Shown one piece after another: positions 7,809-16,960 of a DNA stretch of 64,000 bases (the first letter of the stretch is position 1; the number at the start of each line of letters is the position of its first letter). The notes under the pieces are model-generated. The model made no database searches. It was not told where the DNA came from and worked only from the letters and a program-made list of their open reading frames with translations. Made by a program: the position numbers and the translations under genes. The stretch spans positions 2,294,001-2,358,000 of the forward strand of contig OZ244794.1 in assembly GCA_965219915.1 (NCBI GenBank), written 5' to 3'. Origin of the DNA: Bin80 sp965219915. Its GTDB lineage: Bacteria > Bacteroidota > Rhodothermia > Rhodothermales > Bin80.

Positions 7809-8936
7809 CTACCACGCAGTCAATACATCGCCCGCCAGGGCTAAGCTGAGAGTCATTCCCAATCCACCCAATCCCGTGATCACCCTGACTGTAGGCTGTG
7901 GTCGCAATACCACAGCAGCCATTGACGCGTGCTTTACATACACACCCGTCCATTTGTGATCCAGCATGAGCGAAGGTGGATTTGTCAGTCCGGCAAGTTG
8001 CTCAAGCAGCAGAGCAGCGATTTCAGGGCGCTCCTGCCATTTTGGCGAAGAATTGTATTCATGGGAATCACCGATCACAACCTCATTACGTCCGTTCTGG
8101 ACGGCCATAATGTGGATGCCCCAGCGGTCCAGTTCGGGGCTGTCACTGGCGACGCGGCGGGCTACGGTGCGCGTCGCCCTACTGCTCTTGAATACCGGAT
8201 AATGCCGTAGACTAAGGCCGCCCAGAATTGCTGGCCCCAGCCGCCAGTGGGTTGGCTGCGCAACGGTGCGTAACATCTGGAGCCTGCAATAGGTCAGTGA
8301 GGCCTCCGACAAGACATCCGCAAACAGCGTGTCCAAGTCCGCTCCAGGACAGACGATCGTGCGCTCAACAGCCCAGGTTTCGTGTGGTGTCGCAATAGTC
8401 TGTGATGAAACCGATTGCACTTCCGTCCCATACCGCAAAATGACACCATGTTCTTTTGAAAGCCAAGCGGGAACTCGCGCCACTACTTCCCGCGGGTCCA
8501 CCAGCAGGACGTCCCGACACCAAAGTCCGCCAAGCAATTCGTTTGTGTTTACTGCGGAATAATTTGCGGCAATTGCCTTACTTGTCATCCAGGTGCAGCC
8601 GTACTCGTGGCCCATATCGGAGTCTGCCAGCTCACACATGGCGTCCATTTCGTCCTGATGATAAGCAAGCATCAGCGCTCCCGACTCTCTGTACCAAAGC
8701 CCGGTATCCAATAAAAGCTGCTTCCACAGGGACAGGCTGCGCAGCGCTTGCTCATGAGTCTTACCGGGAGGCGCTCCCAAGGGAAGTATCATGCCAAAAT
8801 TACGCACGGATGCACCTCGAGCAATTGCATCCCGCTCAAAAAGAACGACTGAGCAGCCGCGGACGGCGGCCTGCCAGGCATGTGCCAGTCCGACAATGCC
8901 ACCACCTACAACAGCCACATCTGCCTTGCCGATCAC
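7809..8936 (-). CDS. FAD-dependent amine oxidoreductase of the phosphonate-linked TIGR03364 type
   Basis: A 375-aa DAO-fold flavoprotein. DVAVVGGGIVGLAHA near residue 7 is the GxGxxG dinucleotide-binding motif, with the acidic end of strand 2 at VVLFERD. SVRNFGMI follows, and the C-terminal VITGLGGLGMTLSLA closes the FAD site. This layout fits the DAO clade defined by its association with phosphonate genes. Some members have been reported, as I recall, to oxidise aminoethylphosphonate or its N-methyl derivative to phosphonoacetaldehyde (PbfD). That activity fits the next gene upstream, phnY, which consumes the aldehyde, but the substrate here is inferred. It starts 19 nt downstream of phnY. 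Confidence 0.8.
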   Translation of the reverse strand: MIGKADVAVVGGGIVGLAHAWQAAVRGCSVVLFERDAIARGASVRNFGMILPLGAPPGKTHEQALRSLSLWKQLLLDTGLWYRESGALMLAYHQDEMDAMCELADSDMGHEYGCTWMTSKAIAANYSAVNTNELLGGLWCRDVLLVDPREVVARVPAWLSKEHGVILRYGTEVQSVSSQTIATPHETWAVERTIVCPGADLDTLFADVLSEASLTYCRLQMLRTVAQPTHWRLGPAILGGLSLRHYPVFKSSRATRTVARRVASDSPELDRWGIHIMAVQNGRNEVVIGDSHEYNSSPKWQERPEIAALLLEQLAGLTNPPSLMLDHKWTGVYVKHASMAAVVLRPQPTVRVITGLGGLGMTLSLALAGDVLTAW

Positions 8937-8955
8937 CTTGATCCGTAGGGTTGCG

Positions 8956-10398
8956 TTACCAGGGAAGAGAAAAAGTCTTGACCGCCGTCATCCCTTTCAT
9001 TGCCTCGATGACTCCTTCCTTTATCCCAAGTCCAGAGTCCTTGATGCCCCCAAAAGGAGACATCTCAATTCGGTAGCCGGGTACTTCATTGATATTGACC
9101 GTTCCGGTCCGAATCCCTCTGACTGCCTTTAGCGCATCGTTCAGGTTTTCCGTAACTATGCCGGAGGAAAGCCCATACTCAGTGCTGTTTGCAAGATTAA
9201 TCGCATCATCTAGGTCCTTGATGACCATTATCGGGGCGAGCGGACCAAAAGATTCCTTGACAACCATCTCCGTGGTCCGTGGCACATCAGCCAGCACAGT
9301 AGGCATGTACAGAGCACCCTCTCGCCAGCCTCCGAGCAGAATTCGTGCCCCGTCCTGGACGGCCCCAGCGACGATATTTTCGAGGCGAATCGCTGCCGAC
9401 TCATCAATTACGGTTCCCACTCGCGTCTCGTCCGCAGTGGGGTCGCCGCAGACGTAGGCCTTGGACGCTTCCACGAACTGTTCTGTAAACTTATTGACAA
9501 TGGGCTCATGGACCAGCAACCGCTTTACAGCGGTGCAGCGCTGTCCTGAATTACGATAACATCCTTCCGTGGCAAGTTTTACAGCCAGATCCAAATTGGC
9601 ATCCTCCATCACAATCAGCGGTGAATTGCCTCCAAGCTCAAGAATAAGCCGCTTGTAACCCGCCTGGGAGGCAATCTCCTTACCAATAGCAACACTTCCG
9701 GTAAAACAAAGCACCTCAACCCGCGAATCGACCACGAGGGGTGTTGCGACTTCTTCCACTTCTCCCACTATGACGCTTAACATCCATCCAGGCAGACCTG
9801 CCTCGTAAAGCAGCTCCACACACCGGATAGCCGTCATCGGGGTCTTTTCGGAGGGTTTCAGGATCGCAGGTGCGCCGCAGGCAATCGCTGGAGCGAGTTT
9901 GTGAATGACCTGATTCAAGGGATGGTTGAAGGGCGTGATGGCCGCTACTAGTTGATGCGGCTCACGGAGTGTGAAGATTTTGCGCGTCTTGCCCTGTGGA
10001 GAGATGTCGCATGAAAAAACCTGGCCATCATCCTTTAGCGCTTCCATGGCGGCGAATTGCAGTACATCGCAAGACCGACCCACTTCGTACCGGGACTCCC
10101 TCATACATAGTCCCGACTCAGCAGTGATCAGATGTGCAAAAGACTCAGCACGTTCCTCAAGAAGAGTGCGCGCTTTCATGAGGATTTCAGAGCGCGCATA
10201 GCGCGTCAGGGACGGGCCGGACTGCAGCGCAGCCGTGATGGCCTGCTCCGCTTGGTTTTGGTTCAAACAAGAGACGCGCCCTGCCGGCTCACCCGTGTAA
10301 GGATTGACCACCGTCAACCAGTTGCCGGTCCGAACTGCGCGGCCAGCTATGTAGCAGGAAAGGTCAAGAATGCTATGAACTGATGTTTGGGTATCCAT
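8956..10398 (-). CDS. phnY: Phosphonoacetaldehyde dehydrogenase PhnY
   Basis: A 480-aa NAD-dependent aldehyde dehydrogenase. ITPFNHPLNQV and KPSEKTPMTA are the cofactor-binding motifs, FTGSVAIGKEIA follows, LELGGN carries the general-base glutamate and NSGQRCTAVKR the catalytic cysteine. Length and motifs are normal for the superfamily. The specific call rests on context: it lies 19 nt downstream of phnA and in the same operon as phnW, so it would oxidise phosphonoacetaldehyde to phosphonoacetate. Within the superfamily the closest alternative would be a glyceraldehyde- or succinate-semialdehyde-type enzyme. No frameshift or missing active-site residue is visible. Confidence 0.87.
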   Translation of the reverse strand: MDTQTSVHSILDLSCYIAGRAVRTGNWLTVVNPYTGEPAGRVSCLNQNQAEQAITAALQSGPSLTRYARSEILMKARTLLEERAESFAHLITAESGLCMRESRYEVGRSCDVLQFAAMEALKDDGQVFSCDISPQGKTRKIFTLREPHQLVAAITPFNHPLNQVIHKLAPAIACGAPAILKPSEKTPMTAIRCVELLYEAGLPGWMLSVIVGEVEEVATPLVVDSRVEVLCFTGSVAIGKEIASQAGYKRLILELGGNSPLIVMEDANLDLAVKLATEGCYRNSGQRCTAVKRLLVHEPIVNKFTEQFVEASKAYVCGDPTADETRVGTVIDESAAIRLENIVAGAVQDGARILLGGWREGALYMPTVLADVPRTTEMVVKESFGPLAPIMVIKDLDDAINLANSTEYGLSSGIVTENLNDALKAVRGIRTGTVNINEVPGYRIEMSPFGGIKDSGLGIKEGVIEAMKGMTAVKTFSLPW

Positions 10399-10417
10399 TA
10401 CAAATTACTGGTGAAAT

Positions 10418-11689
10418 TCAAGTTCTGGTTGTGCCGTTGAGTGCAAAGTCAAACACATCAAAGTTGCGCGGGTCCGTCTCGGCATATTGAGCATACTGGG
10501 GCTTGAGCGGTTCTGAAAGCAGCAAGGGGACCATTTCCTCATACCGTCCTCCATGTGAGCGCAGGCCTTTAGCCACAGCAGTCAGATCATGGTGGTCAGG
10601 CGTTCTCCCGATGACCACATCCCTAGCCGAAAGTACGACCAGATCACCGATGCGGTCGGCCGGAAGTTCGAGCTTCTCCGCGGCCTGCCGACGATGGTAC
10701 ACCTCCGTAATGCCATCCAAATCCAAGATCCACTGCCCAACCGTCTCAGCGTTCAAGTTTTCGGCCAGGTGGACTACGGAGAAAGATCCCAGAGAGCCGT
10801 GATGCACAACATAAGGATCTGTGATGGGCAGAATGACATCACATCCACGTCCGAAGGTTTCAGTTAGCAGCGTCTCCAGGTATATCACGTTGGGTGTGCG
10901 ATCCATACGCTGTTTGGCATTCATGCCGTGATCGGCGGTAGCAGCGACAAGAGCACCGCCGTCAAGCAGTCGGCCGATTTCAATGTCGATCTGGCTGTAG
11001 AATTCGATTGCTCGATCGCTACCAGGAGCATGCTTGTGCTGCATGTAGTCCGTTAGCGACAGATATAGGAGATCAGCCAGACCATGATACATCATTGCAA
11101 CTCCTGCGGCAAGGACAAACAGGCTGGCTTCTGCACTGTATATGAGAGGCGCGGGTGCCCCGACCAAGTCTTCCACTTGATCAATACCGTGAGTCATCTT
11201 CGTTGCCTCAGCGGCCTTCTCTGCCGAGAATGCGATTCCGGCGAGCCCGTGAGACAGGATATCTCTGAGTTTTTCCTTTGCTGTAACGACACCCACCTTC
11301 CGCCCTGCCCTTGCGGCTTCGGCAAGAATCGTCTCAACGCGCAGGAAGGAGCCGGAATTCATCATTACCTCTTGGCCGGAATCCGGGTCCAGAAAAAAAT
11401 TGCCGCTGATCCCGTGGACACTTGGAGGTACTCCGGTCACAATTGAGGCATTATTCACATTGGTAAAGCTGGGCAGCGCCGCCCGAACAACACCTCGAAA
11501 GCCCCCTTTCTGCAGCATTGCAGACAGGTTGGGCATCTTCTCATTTGCCAAGGCGGCATTGATGTACTCGTCCGAAGAGCCGTCAAGGCAGATCACGGCC
11601 ACTGGACAACCGGGTGGGTCGTAGGTTTTGCCGTTGGCCGTGAAAGACTTGCGGCTGATCAAGTAGTCAGTACTATGCTTGGTCGGCAT
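10418..11689 (-). CDS. phnA: Phosphonoacetate hydrolase PhnA
   Basis: An alkaline-phosphatase-superfamily, zinc-dependent hydrolase that splits phosphonoacetate to acetate and Pi. Metal-site and active-site motifs are in order: AVICLDGSSDEY (first metal aspartate), ALPSFTNVNNASIVTG (nucleophilic threonine region), SLTDYMQHKHAPGS (Asp/His ligands), TADHGMNAKQRMD and a late histidine near TPDHHDLT. The frame is open to 11797, but the ATG at 11689 (MPTKHSTDYL) gives 423 residues, close to the family length, and the 36-residue extension looks unlike a conserved N-terminus. It lies 135 nt downstream of the PbfA-like gene and 19 nt upstream of phnY. Confidence 0.9.
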   Translation of the reverse strand: MPTKHSTDYLISRKSFTANGKTYDPPGCPVAVICLDGSSDEYINAALANEKMPNLSAMLQKGGFRGVVRAALPSFTNVNNASIVTGVPPSVHGISGNFFLDPDSGQEVMMNSGSFLRVETILAEAARAGRKVGVVTAKEKLRDILSHGLAGIAFSAEKAAEATKMTHGIDQVEDLVGAPAPLIYSAEASLFVLAAGVAMMYHGLADLLYLSLTDYMQHKHAPGSDRAIEFYSQIDIEIGRLLDGGALVAATADHGMNAKQRMDRTPNVIYLETLLTETFGRGCDVILPITDPYVVHHGSLGSFSVVHLAENLNAETVGQWILDLDGITEVYHRRQAAEKLELPADRIGDLVVLSARDVVIGRTPDHHDLTAVAKGLRSHGGRYEEMVPLLLSEPLKPQYAQYAETDPRNFDVFDFALNGTTRT

Positions 11690-11824
11690 AAGATCAATGA
11701 GTCTTTCCAAGACATCTCTTGAGGGTCGCCTGAACAGCCGGAATCGAAGGACAGTCTGGGATTGCGCGGCGAAGCCCGAGTATCGCTGATTCCCCAAATG
11801 AACGGCGGAATTGGGGTTGGGGTC

Positions 11825-13213
11825 TCATTCAATGACCTGATTAACGGCTGCTGCAATGGACATTTCAAGTATGTTGAGGGCATGCTGCATTTGCTCTCGC
11901 GTGATCGTGAGCGCTGGCATAAGCTGGATTGTAGTCCCCATGGTCAGTTTGAAATTCAGTCCCGAAGCAAGTGCCCGATACATGACATCCTCTGCTAACG
12001 CCACGGATTGCGCACCATCTCCAACAGTGACACCCATCATCAGCCCTATCCCTTCGACTCGCCTGATTACGGGCTGTCGTGACTGCATTTCCCTCAGCTG
12101 CCCGAGCGTCCAGGCACCCAGATTACGGGCATGTTCAAGCAGACCCTCTTCCTCAATTACACGGATAGTGGCCAAGGCGGCTGCGCACCCAACCGGGCTT
12201 TTTTCATGGGTATAGTGACCCAATGCTCGGTCACCGGCAATATCCAGTTGCTCGCGGGCAATCAGCGCTGCAAGCGGAAAGATGCCCCCGCCTAATCCTT
12301 TGCCGACTACGATCATGTCCGGCTCTATATCGTAGTGCTCGCAGGTAAAGAATCTGCCGGTCCTACCCAGCGCGTGGGGTATTTCATCTAGGATCAGGAG
12401 TGCACCGTGCCGGTCGCACGCGGCCCTGACCTTTTGCCAATATTCACGAGGTGGGAAGAAGGGTGTACTGCGCACGGTTTCGGCAATAACCGCCCCGATG
12501 TCGCCCTCTTTGGCCAGGACATAATCCAGATAATCTGCGCACTTGAGTGAGCACGCATCTCCGCAGTGAAACGGGCAGCCATCTGTATTTGGAGGAGGAA
12601 CATGATGGGTGCCCGGCAGCAATGGTCCGATGTCCTGCCGGAACAAGGCTTCTCCACCAATGGAAATAGCGTCAAGTGAAGCACCATGAAAGGAATCCCA
12701 CATCGAAATGGTCTTGAACCGTCCGGTAGCCATTCGGGCGAGCTTCATTGCCATACCCATGGCCAACGCGCCGCCAGGGGCAAACAGTACTTTACCCAAG
12801 GTCCCCGGTGCCAATTCCGCCAACTTGCCAGCCAGCGCAATAGCCGGCTCATTCGTATAACGGCGTGGACAAAACGGCAGCGTTTTCAGCTGCTGGATTA
12901 CGGCTTTGATCACGCTCGGATGGCGATAACCTACCTGGTGAACAGCATTGCCGTGAAAATCAAGGATACTCCGTGACTCCCAGTCCTGCATACTGGCACC
13001 CTCGCAGGAGCGCAGCACATTGAGGCAGGGTGTTGACAAAGACTGATGTAGAAAGAACTGGGCATCCTGATCAATCAGCGTGCGCGTCGAACCATCTATG
13101 TGCTCAGCCATCCAGCGGGATCTACGCCGCGACACATTGAGGTCTCCTTCTGTGAGCATGCCTTCCGCTGAAGAGACCACTGTCCTTTTGCCTCGAGCGT
13201 AGTCCATTGCCAA
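11825..13213 (-). CDS. pbfA: Class III PLP enzyme, PbfA-like 1-hydroxy-2-aminoethylphosphonate ammonia-lyase
   Basis: A 462-aa fold-type I PLP enzyme of the class III aminotransferase family. LFAPGGALAMGMAMKLAR is the phosphate-cup region, ALLILDEIPHALGRTG gives the PLP-pyridine aspartate, and MIVVGKGLGGGIFPL the Schiff-base lysine. A Cys/His-rich stretch near residue 215 (CPFHCGDACSLKC) is unusual for plain aminotransferases. In phosphonate clusters a class III enzyme in this position, beside phnW, phnY and phnA, has been shown to be PbfA, which eliminates ammonia from (R)-1-hydroxy-2-aminoethylphosphonate to give phosphonoacetaldehyde. The identification combines family motifs with context; an AEP transaminase is the alternative. 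It starts 8 nt after the preceding stop. Confidence 0.78.
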   Translation of the reverse strand: MAMDYARGKRTVVSSAEGMLTEGDLNVSRRRSRWMAEHIDGSTRTLIDQDAQFFLHQSLSTPCLNVLRSCEGASMQDWESRSILDFHGNAVHQVGYRHPSVIKAVIQQLKTLPFCPRRYTNEPAIALAGKLAELAPGTLGKVLFAPGGALAMGMAMKLARMATGRFKTISMWDSFHGASLDAISIGGEALFRQDIGPLLPGTHHVPPPNTDGCPFHCGDACSLKCADYLDYVLAKEGDIGAVIAETVRSTPFFPPREYWQKVRAACDRHGALLILDEIPHALGRTGRFFTCEHYDIEPDMIVVGKGLGGGIFPLAALIAREQLDIAGDRALGHYTHEKSPVGCAAALATIRVIEEEGLLEHARNLGAWTLGQLREMQSRQPVIRRVEGIGLMMGVTVGDGAQSVALAEDVMYRALASGLNFKLTMGTTIQLMPALTITREQMQHALNILEMSIAAAVNQVIE

Positions 13214-13221
13214 ACGGGAGG

Positions 13222-15678
13222 TTAGTGGCTGACAAAGTGCTCAACAGTGAGATGCTCACGATCGGAGCCAGGGCGCTGCATGGATATCTCCAAGTGCTCA
13301 CCGCCGCTGGATTCAAAGTATTCCACGACAATCGTAGCTAAACCAGGCTCAAGCTCAATCACTCCGCTGCGCTCAATGGCGCCGTGATTGCCGTCATTGT
13401 CAACAACCAGTTCGCCGTTGATGTACAGCTTCGTACCGTCGTCTGAGCGAGAGTAAAAGGTGTGAGATCCTGCTTCGTCAATACGGATTGTACTCTCGAA
13501 TCGGACAGCGAAGTAGTCTTCCTGCAGGTCATCTATGCCAATGAGGTCAATTTCATGAACCATTCCAGTCTGAACCGGCTGCAGTTGGTCAAAATCGGGC
13601 AGTACATCCCACTCCCCTTCGTAATAGGCAGATGACACGTTCCGAGTGGCACCCGGCTCCAACACACGGTAGGAGGACTGCGAATGCATACTCATGTGAC
13701 CCTCCCGCATAGCTGTTGCGCGAACCGTAGTATTAGATGTAAGCTCAAAGCTTCCTTCATATGATTTGGAGGCTGCCGATGGTACGCTTCCATCCAGTGT
13801 GTAGTAGATGGACGCAAGCGGATCATCAACCTGCATAGTAATTGTTACGGGGCCAGTCTGAAGGCTGCGACTCGCTACCGGAGCAATGCGTGGAGCTGGC
13901 ACATACACATCCACTCCAGGAGATCCAAACGCGTCTGTAACCGGTCGGCCAATCCACGCAAATGGAGGTGCAATCCCCAGGGCATAGAGTACCGTTGCCG
14001 CTGTATCATAGATGTTGATGGGCACAGTCATACTTGTGCCCTTCGCAACGCCGACACCGTGGGCAATCCAGGGGATTTCAAGCTCCTGCATGGAAGATCC
14101 TCCGTGGCCCTTACCCAATCCGCCGTGGTCAGACGATATCACCACTAGCGTCCGCTCAGCCATACCTGCAACCTTCAGTCCCTCCATGATTGCACCGATT
14201 AACCTGTCAGCTTCCGTAACAGATGAGTAATACCCGTCCGTCCCATGCCCAAAGGTATGCAGCGCGTAATCCACATGATCAAGGTGAATGAACGTCAGGC
14301 GCGGTTTATGCTCCAAGAATAGCGGCAAGACCCTGTCTACGGTGTCTTGTGGCCCGTCACCATCAATATCGGCATCTACCGTGCTTGACGGGAAAAGGCG
14401 CCCGAAACCGCCCCAGTCGTAGACGGATGCTATGTAGGCTTCTGGCTCGGCCGCACGGACCTCTGAGAATATGGACGGAAAGAGACCCTCCGGCCCTGCA
14501 ACAGTAGGGGTGATCGAAAAATTATCCCTTTCCCAACTGTTGGAAGTAATGCCATGTTGTTCGGGGCCCGCACCCATAATCATGGAAGACCAGTTTTGGC
14601 TGCTGGAAGTGGTAAGCACCGCGCGTGCGCTGAAGCTGTACGCACTGTTGGGAATCAGCGCATTTAGAACCGGTGTGTGGGCCTTTTGAATGCCATCAGG
14701 GCTAAGCCCGTCCACACCCACAACAACAACATGCTCAATTCCGGCTGGGCTAGGCGGCGGCGGAGGGCTCTCCAGCGCAAAGGCTTCGTAGACCGGGCGG
14801 CCAATCCATCCGTCCGGCTGCCTAAGTCCAAGTAGATGCGCAACGGTTGAAGCGGTATCGTAAGTGTCAATCGGGCTTTCGATGCTGATTCCACCCGATA
14901 CGAGCGGGCCTTGGATGATCCAAGGTATCTCAACCTCTGCCATGCTCTCTCCGCCATGCCCTGTTCCGACTCCGCCATGATCCGACGAAACAATGACCGT
15001 TGCAGACTCCCGCATACCGGCAGCCTTGAGGCCTTCAAGGACGATACCTATAAGACGATCCGCTTCCTCAACCGACGCATAGTAGCCTGACGACCCGTGG
15101 CCATCCCGGTGGCCAGCTACATCTACATGGTCGAGATGTACAAACGTGAGCACTGGTCTGTGAGCGTGGAATACCGCCACAGCGCTGTCGGCAGCAGCTT
15201 GGGGTCCATCCGTATCAATGTCAATAGTTACCGCGTCGCGGTTGTACAGGCGGCCAAAACCGCCCCAATCATAGATTGATGCCGAGACTGCGTCAGGATC
15301 CACCAGTGCAATCAGGTCAAAAATGCTAGCAAACACTGGCCCTACCCCACTGACCACTGGCTCAATGCTGTAGTCATCCGGTTGCCATGCGTTGGAGATT
15401 ATGCCGTGCTGCTCAGGTCCGGCGCCGTTAATCATAGACGCCCAGTTCGGGCTGCTGGAAGTTGGCAGAACAGCGCGCGCCGAAAAGCTATAGGCCCCCT
15501 GCTCCATCAAGGCATCAAGGTGGGGGGTGGACGCCTGACGTACCCCGTCCGGGCTTAGGCCATCAACCCCCACCACGACAATGTGGATCGGTGGCAACGT
15601 GCTTTGCTGGCGGGCATGTACGCTGCCAGCTACAACAGATACAAGTGCGCATAAAAGGCAGAAGAGTTTAGGGTTCAT
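13222..15678 (-). CDS. Secreted protein with two alkaline-phosphatase-superfamily domains, a CHB_HEX-like and a PA14-like domain
   Basis: An 818-aa exported protein with a signal peptide (residues 1-22, cleaved near HARQQ). Residues ~28-305 and ~315-600 are two copies of a phosphodiesterase/nucleotide-pyrophosphatase-like domain, visibly more than half identical. Both keep VVVGVDGLSPDG (metal Asp), TSSSxNWxSMI with GAGPEQHGI (nucleophile region), FxHLDHVD and SSDHGGxGxGHGG (metal Asp/His). Residues ~610-670 look like a chitobiase/hexosaminidase C-terminal beta domain (YYTLDGSVPS). Residues ~680-805 are PA14-like (TFYSRSDDGTKLYINGELV). It probably releases phosphate or a phosphonate head group from an ester or polymer outside the cytoplasm; the substrate is inferred. 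No T9SS sorting domain is visible at its end. Confidence 0.83.
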   Translation of the reverse strand: MNPKLFCLLCALVSVVAGSVHARQQSTLPPIHIVVVGVDGLSPDGVRQASTPHLDALMEQGAYSFSARAVLPTSSSPNWASMINGAGPEQHGIISNAWQPDDYSIEPVVSGVGPVFASIFDLIALVDPDAVSASIYDWGGFGRLYNRDAVTIDIDTDGPQAAADSAVAVFHAHRPVLTFVHLDHVDVAGHRDGHGSSGYYASVEEADRLIGIVLEGLKAAGMRESATVIVSSDHGGVGTGHGGESMAEVEIPWIIQGPLVSGGISIESPIDTYDTASTVAHLLGLRQPDGWIGRPVYEAFALESPPPPPSPAGIEHVVVVGVDGLSPDGIQKAHTPVLNALIPNSAYSFSARAVLTTSSSQNWSSMIMGAGPEQHGITSNSWERDNFSITPTVAGPEGLFPSIFSEVRAAEPEAYIASVYDWGGFGRLFPSSTVDADIDGDGPQDTVDRVLPLFLEHKPRLTFIHLDHVDYALHTFGHGTDGYYSSVTEADRLIGAIMEGLKVAGMAERTLVVISSDHGGLGKGHGGSSMQELEIPWIAHGVGVAKGTSMTVPINIYDTAATVLYALGIAPPFAWIGRPVTDAFGSPGVDVYVPAPRIAPVASRSLQTGPVTITMQVDDPLASIYYTLDGSVPSAASKSYEGSFELTSNTTVRATAMREGHMSMHSQSSYRVLEPGATRNVSSAYYEGEWDVLPDFDQLQPVQTGMVHEIDLIGIDDLQEDYFAVRFESTIRIDEAGSHTFYSRSDDGTKLYINGELVVDNDGNHGAIERSGVIELEPGLATIVVEYFESSGGEHLEISMQRPGSDREHLTVEHFVSH

Positions 15679-15736
15679 GTTTCCTGGTATGTTGGCTGAC
15701 AGACTTGGGGGCTGGCCACAAGTCGGTGATATTCCT

Positions 15737-15769
15737 TATCCTCACGACACTCCCATCGGGGGGAGGATA
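15737..15769. repeat. Intercistronic stem-loop between phnW and the phosphatase gene
   Basis: TATCCTC (15737-15743) pairs perfectly with GAGGATA (15763-15769), with a C-run and a G-run between them that can extend the stem. It lies in the 137-nt gap downstream of phnW on the minus strand. There is no T-run, so it is more likely an mRNA stabiliser or partial attenuator between phnW and the secreted phosphatase than a terminator. Confidence 0.4.
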
Positions 15770-15815
15770 GGCTCCGAGAAGATTTAAGATCAGATGCATG
15801 CAAGCAGGCTTGGAT

Positions 15816-16949
15816 TCAGCAGTCCTCCATGTCCACGCCCATCTCTTCCAGCGTTTCTGCAATGGCTACAAGCAGATTCTCCACATCCTGCGGGAATACC
15901 TGACCGACGGTGCCAATACGGAAACAGTCCGAATGTGTCAGCTTGCCCGGATATATGACAAATCCTCTGTCATTAAGCAGATTGTAGAGCGAATCAAAGG
16001 AAAACCGAGGGTGGCTTGGGTACATGAATGTTGTAATGATGCAGCTCTGGTGGCTTGGTTCCAGATATGGCTGGAAGCCGAGTCGGGTCATGCCACGCAT
16101 CAGTTGTTGCCGGTTGGCTTCGTAGCGGGCTCTCCGGCCGGGCACACCCCCTTCCTCCTCAAAGGCCTTAAGCGCACGTTCAAAGGCCAATATAGCGTGT
16201 GTGGGAGGCGTAAAGCGGAATTGGCCCGAGGATTCCAGTCCCTGCCACTGGGAAAAAATGTCAAGGCAAACGCTCCGCGCCCGGCCCTCGGCCTCCAGCA
16301 GGGCCGCGGTTCGGGCGATGATCACGGCGAACCCGGGGACACCTTCAAAGCACTTGTTAGCCGAAGTGATCAAGTAATCAACCCCTGTGGCCTCCAGGTC
16401 AAGCGGTAGCACGCCGAAGCTGCTCATGGCATCCACCACAAACATCTTACCTGAGGCAGCTACGATTTTTCCGATGTCAGCTACCGGATTCACCAGACCT
16501 GTAGTAGTCTCGCAGTGTACTACCGCGACACAGTCCACGTCCGGGTGCTTTCGGATCGCGGTTTGCACATCTGCAGAATTGATCGGTCTGTTCTCGGCAA
16601 TCTGCAGTTCTGCTACGGAAATATCCAATACCCGTGCGATGTGAGCTATACGTTTTCCGTAGGCACCGTTGATGGCAACGAGCAGCCGACCATTCCGCGG
16701 CAGGGCGGATGAAATAACACTCTCAACCCCAAAGGTGCCGCTGCCCTGCATCAGGATCGCCTCAAATCCACAAGATTGCGACACGCCGGCAATGTCCAGC
16801 AGCTTCGTACGAATCTGTCGCACAATATCCAGAAAGGCTGAATCGCGTGACCCCAAATCCCGGAGCATGGCCTTTTTGGTGGACATGGCCGTGGACAGGG
16901 GGCCTGGTGTAAACAAAATCTTATCAGAGGTCTCGGTAGCAGTTCTCAT
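15816..16949 (-). CDS. phnW: 2-aminoethylphosphonate--pyruvate transaminase PhnW
   Basis: A 377-aa class V PLP aminotransferase that converts 2-aminoethylphosphonate and pyruvate to phosphonoacetaldehyde and alanine. LFTPGPLSTA at the start is the family signature. MQGSGTFGVESV, VHCETTTGLVNP, FVVDAMSSFG and the Schiff-base lysine in LITSANKCFEGVPGF follow, with RIGTVGQV near the end. Length is normal. It is the first gene of the minus-strand operon and diverges from the DeoR regulator across a 153-bp region with repeated elements. No phnX is present in the window, so the aldehyde must go through PhnY and PhnA. Confidence 0.95.
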   Translation of the reverse strand: MRTATETSDKILFTPGPLSTAMSTKKAMLRDLGSRDSAFLDIVRQIRTKLLDIAGVSQSCGFEAILMQGSGTFGVESVISSALPRNGRLLVAINGAYGKRIAHIARVLDISVAELQIAENRPINSADVQTAIRKHPDVDCVAVVHCETTTGLVNPVADIGKIVAASGKMFVVDAMSSFGVLPLDLEATGVDYLITSANKCFEGVPGFAVIIARTAALLEAEGRARSVCLDIFSQWQGLESSGQFRFTPPTHAILAFERALKAFEEEGGVPGRRARYEANRQQLMRGMTRLGFQPYLEPSHQSCIITTFMYPSHPRFSFDSLYNLLNDRGFVIYPGKLTHSDCFRIGTVGQVFPQDVENLLVAIAETLEEMGVDMEDC

Positions 16950-16960
16950 TCACGGTTACA

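Noticed and set aside
10503..10867. Plus-strand ORFs opposite phnA
   Set aside because: They are antisense shadows of a gene with complete catalytic motifs.
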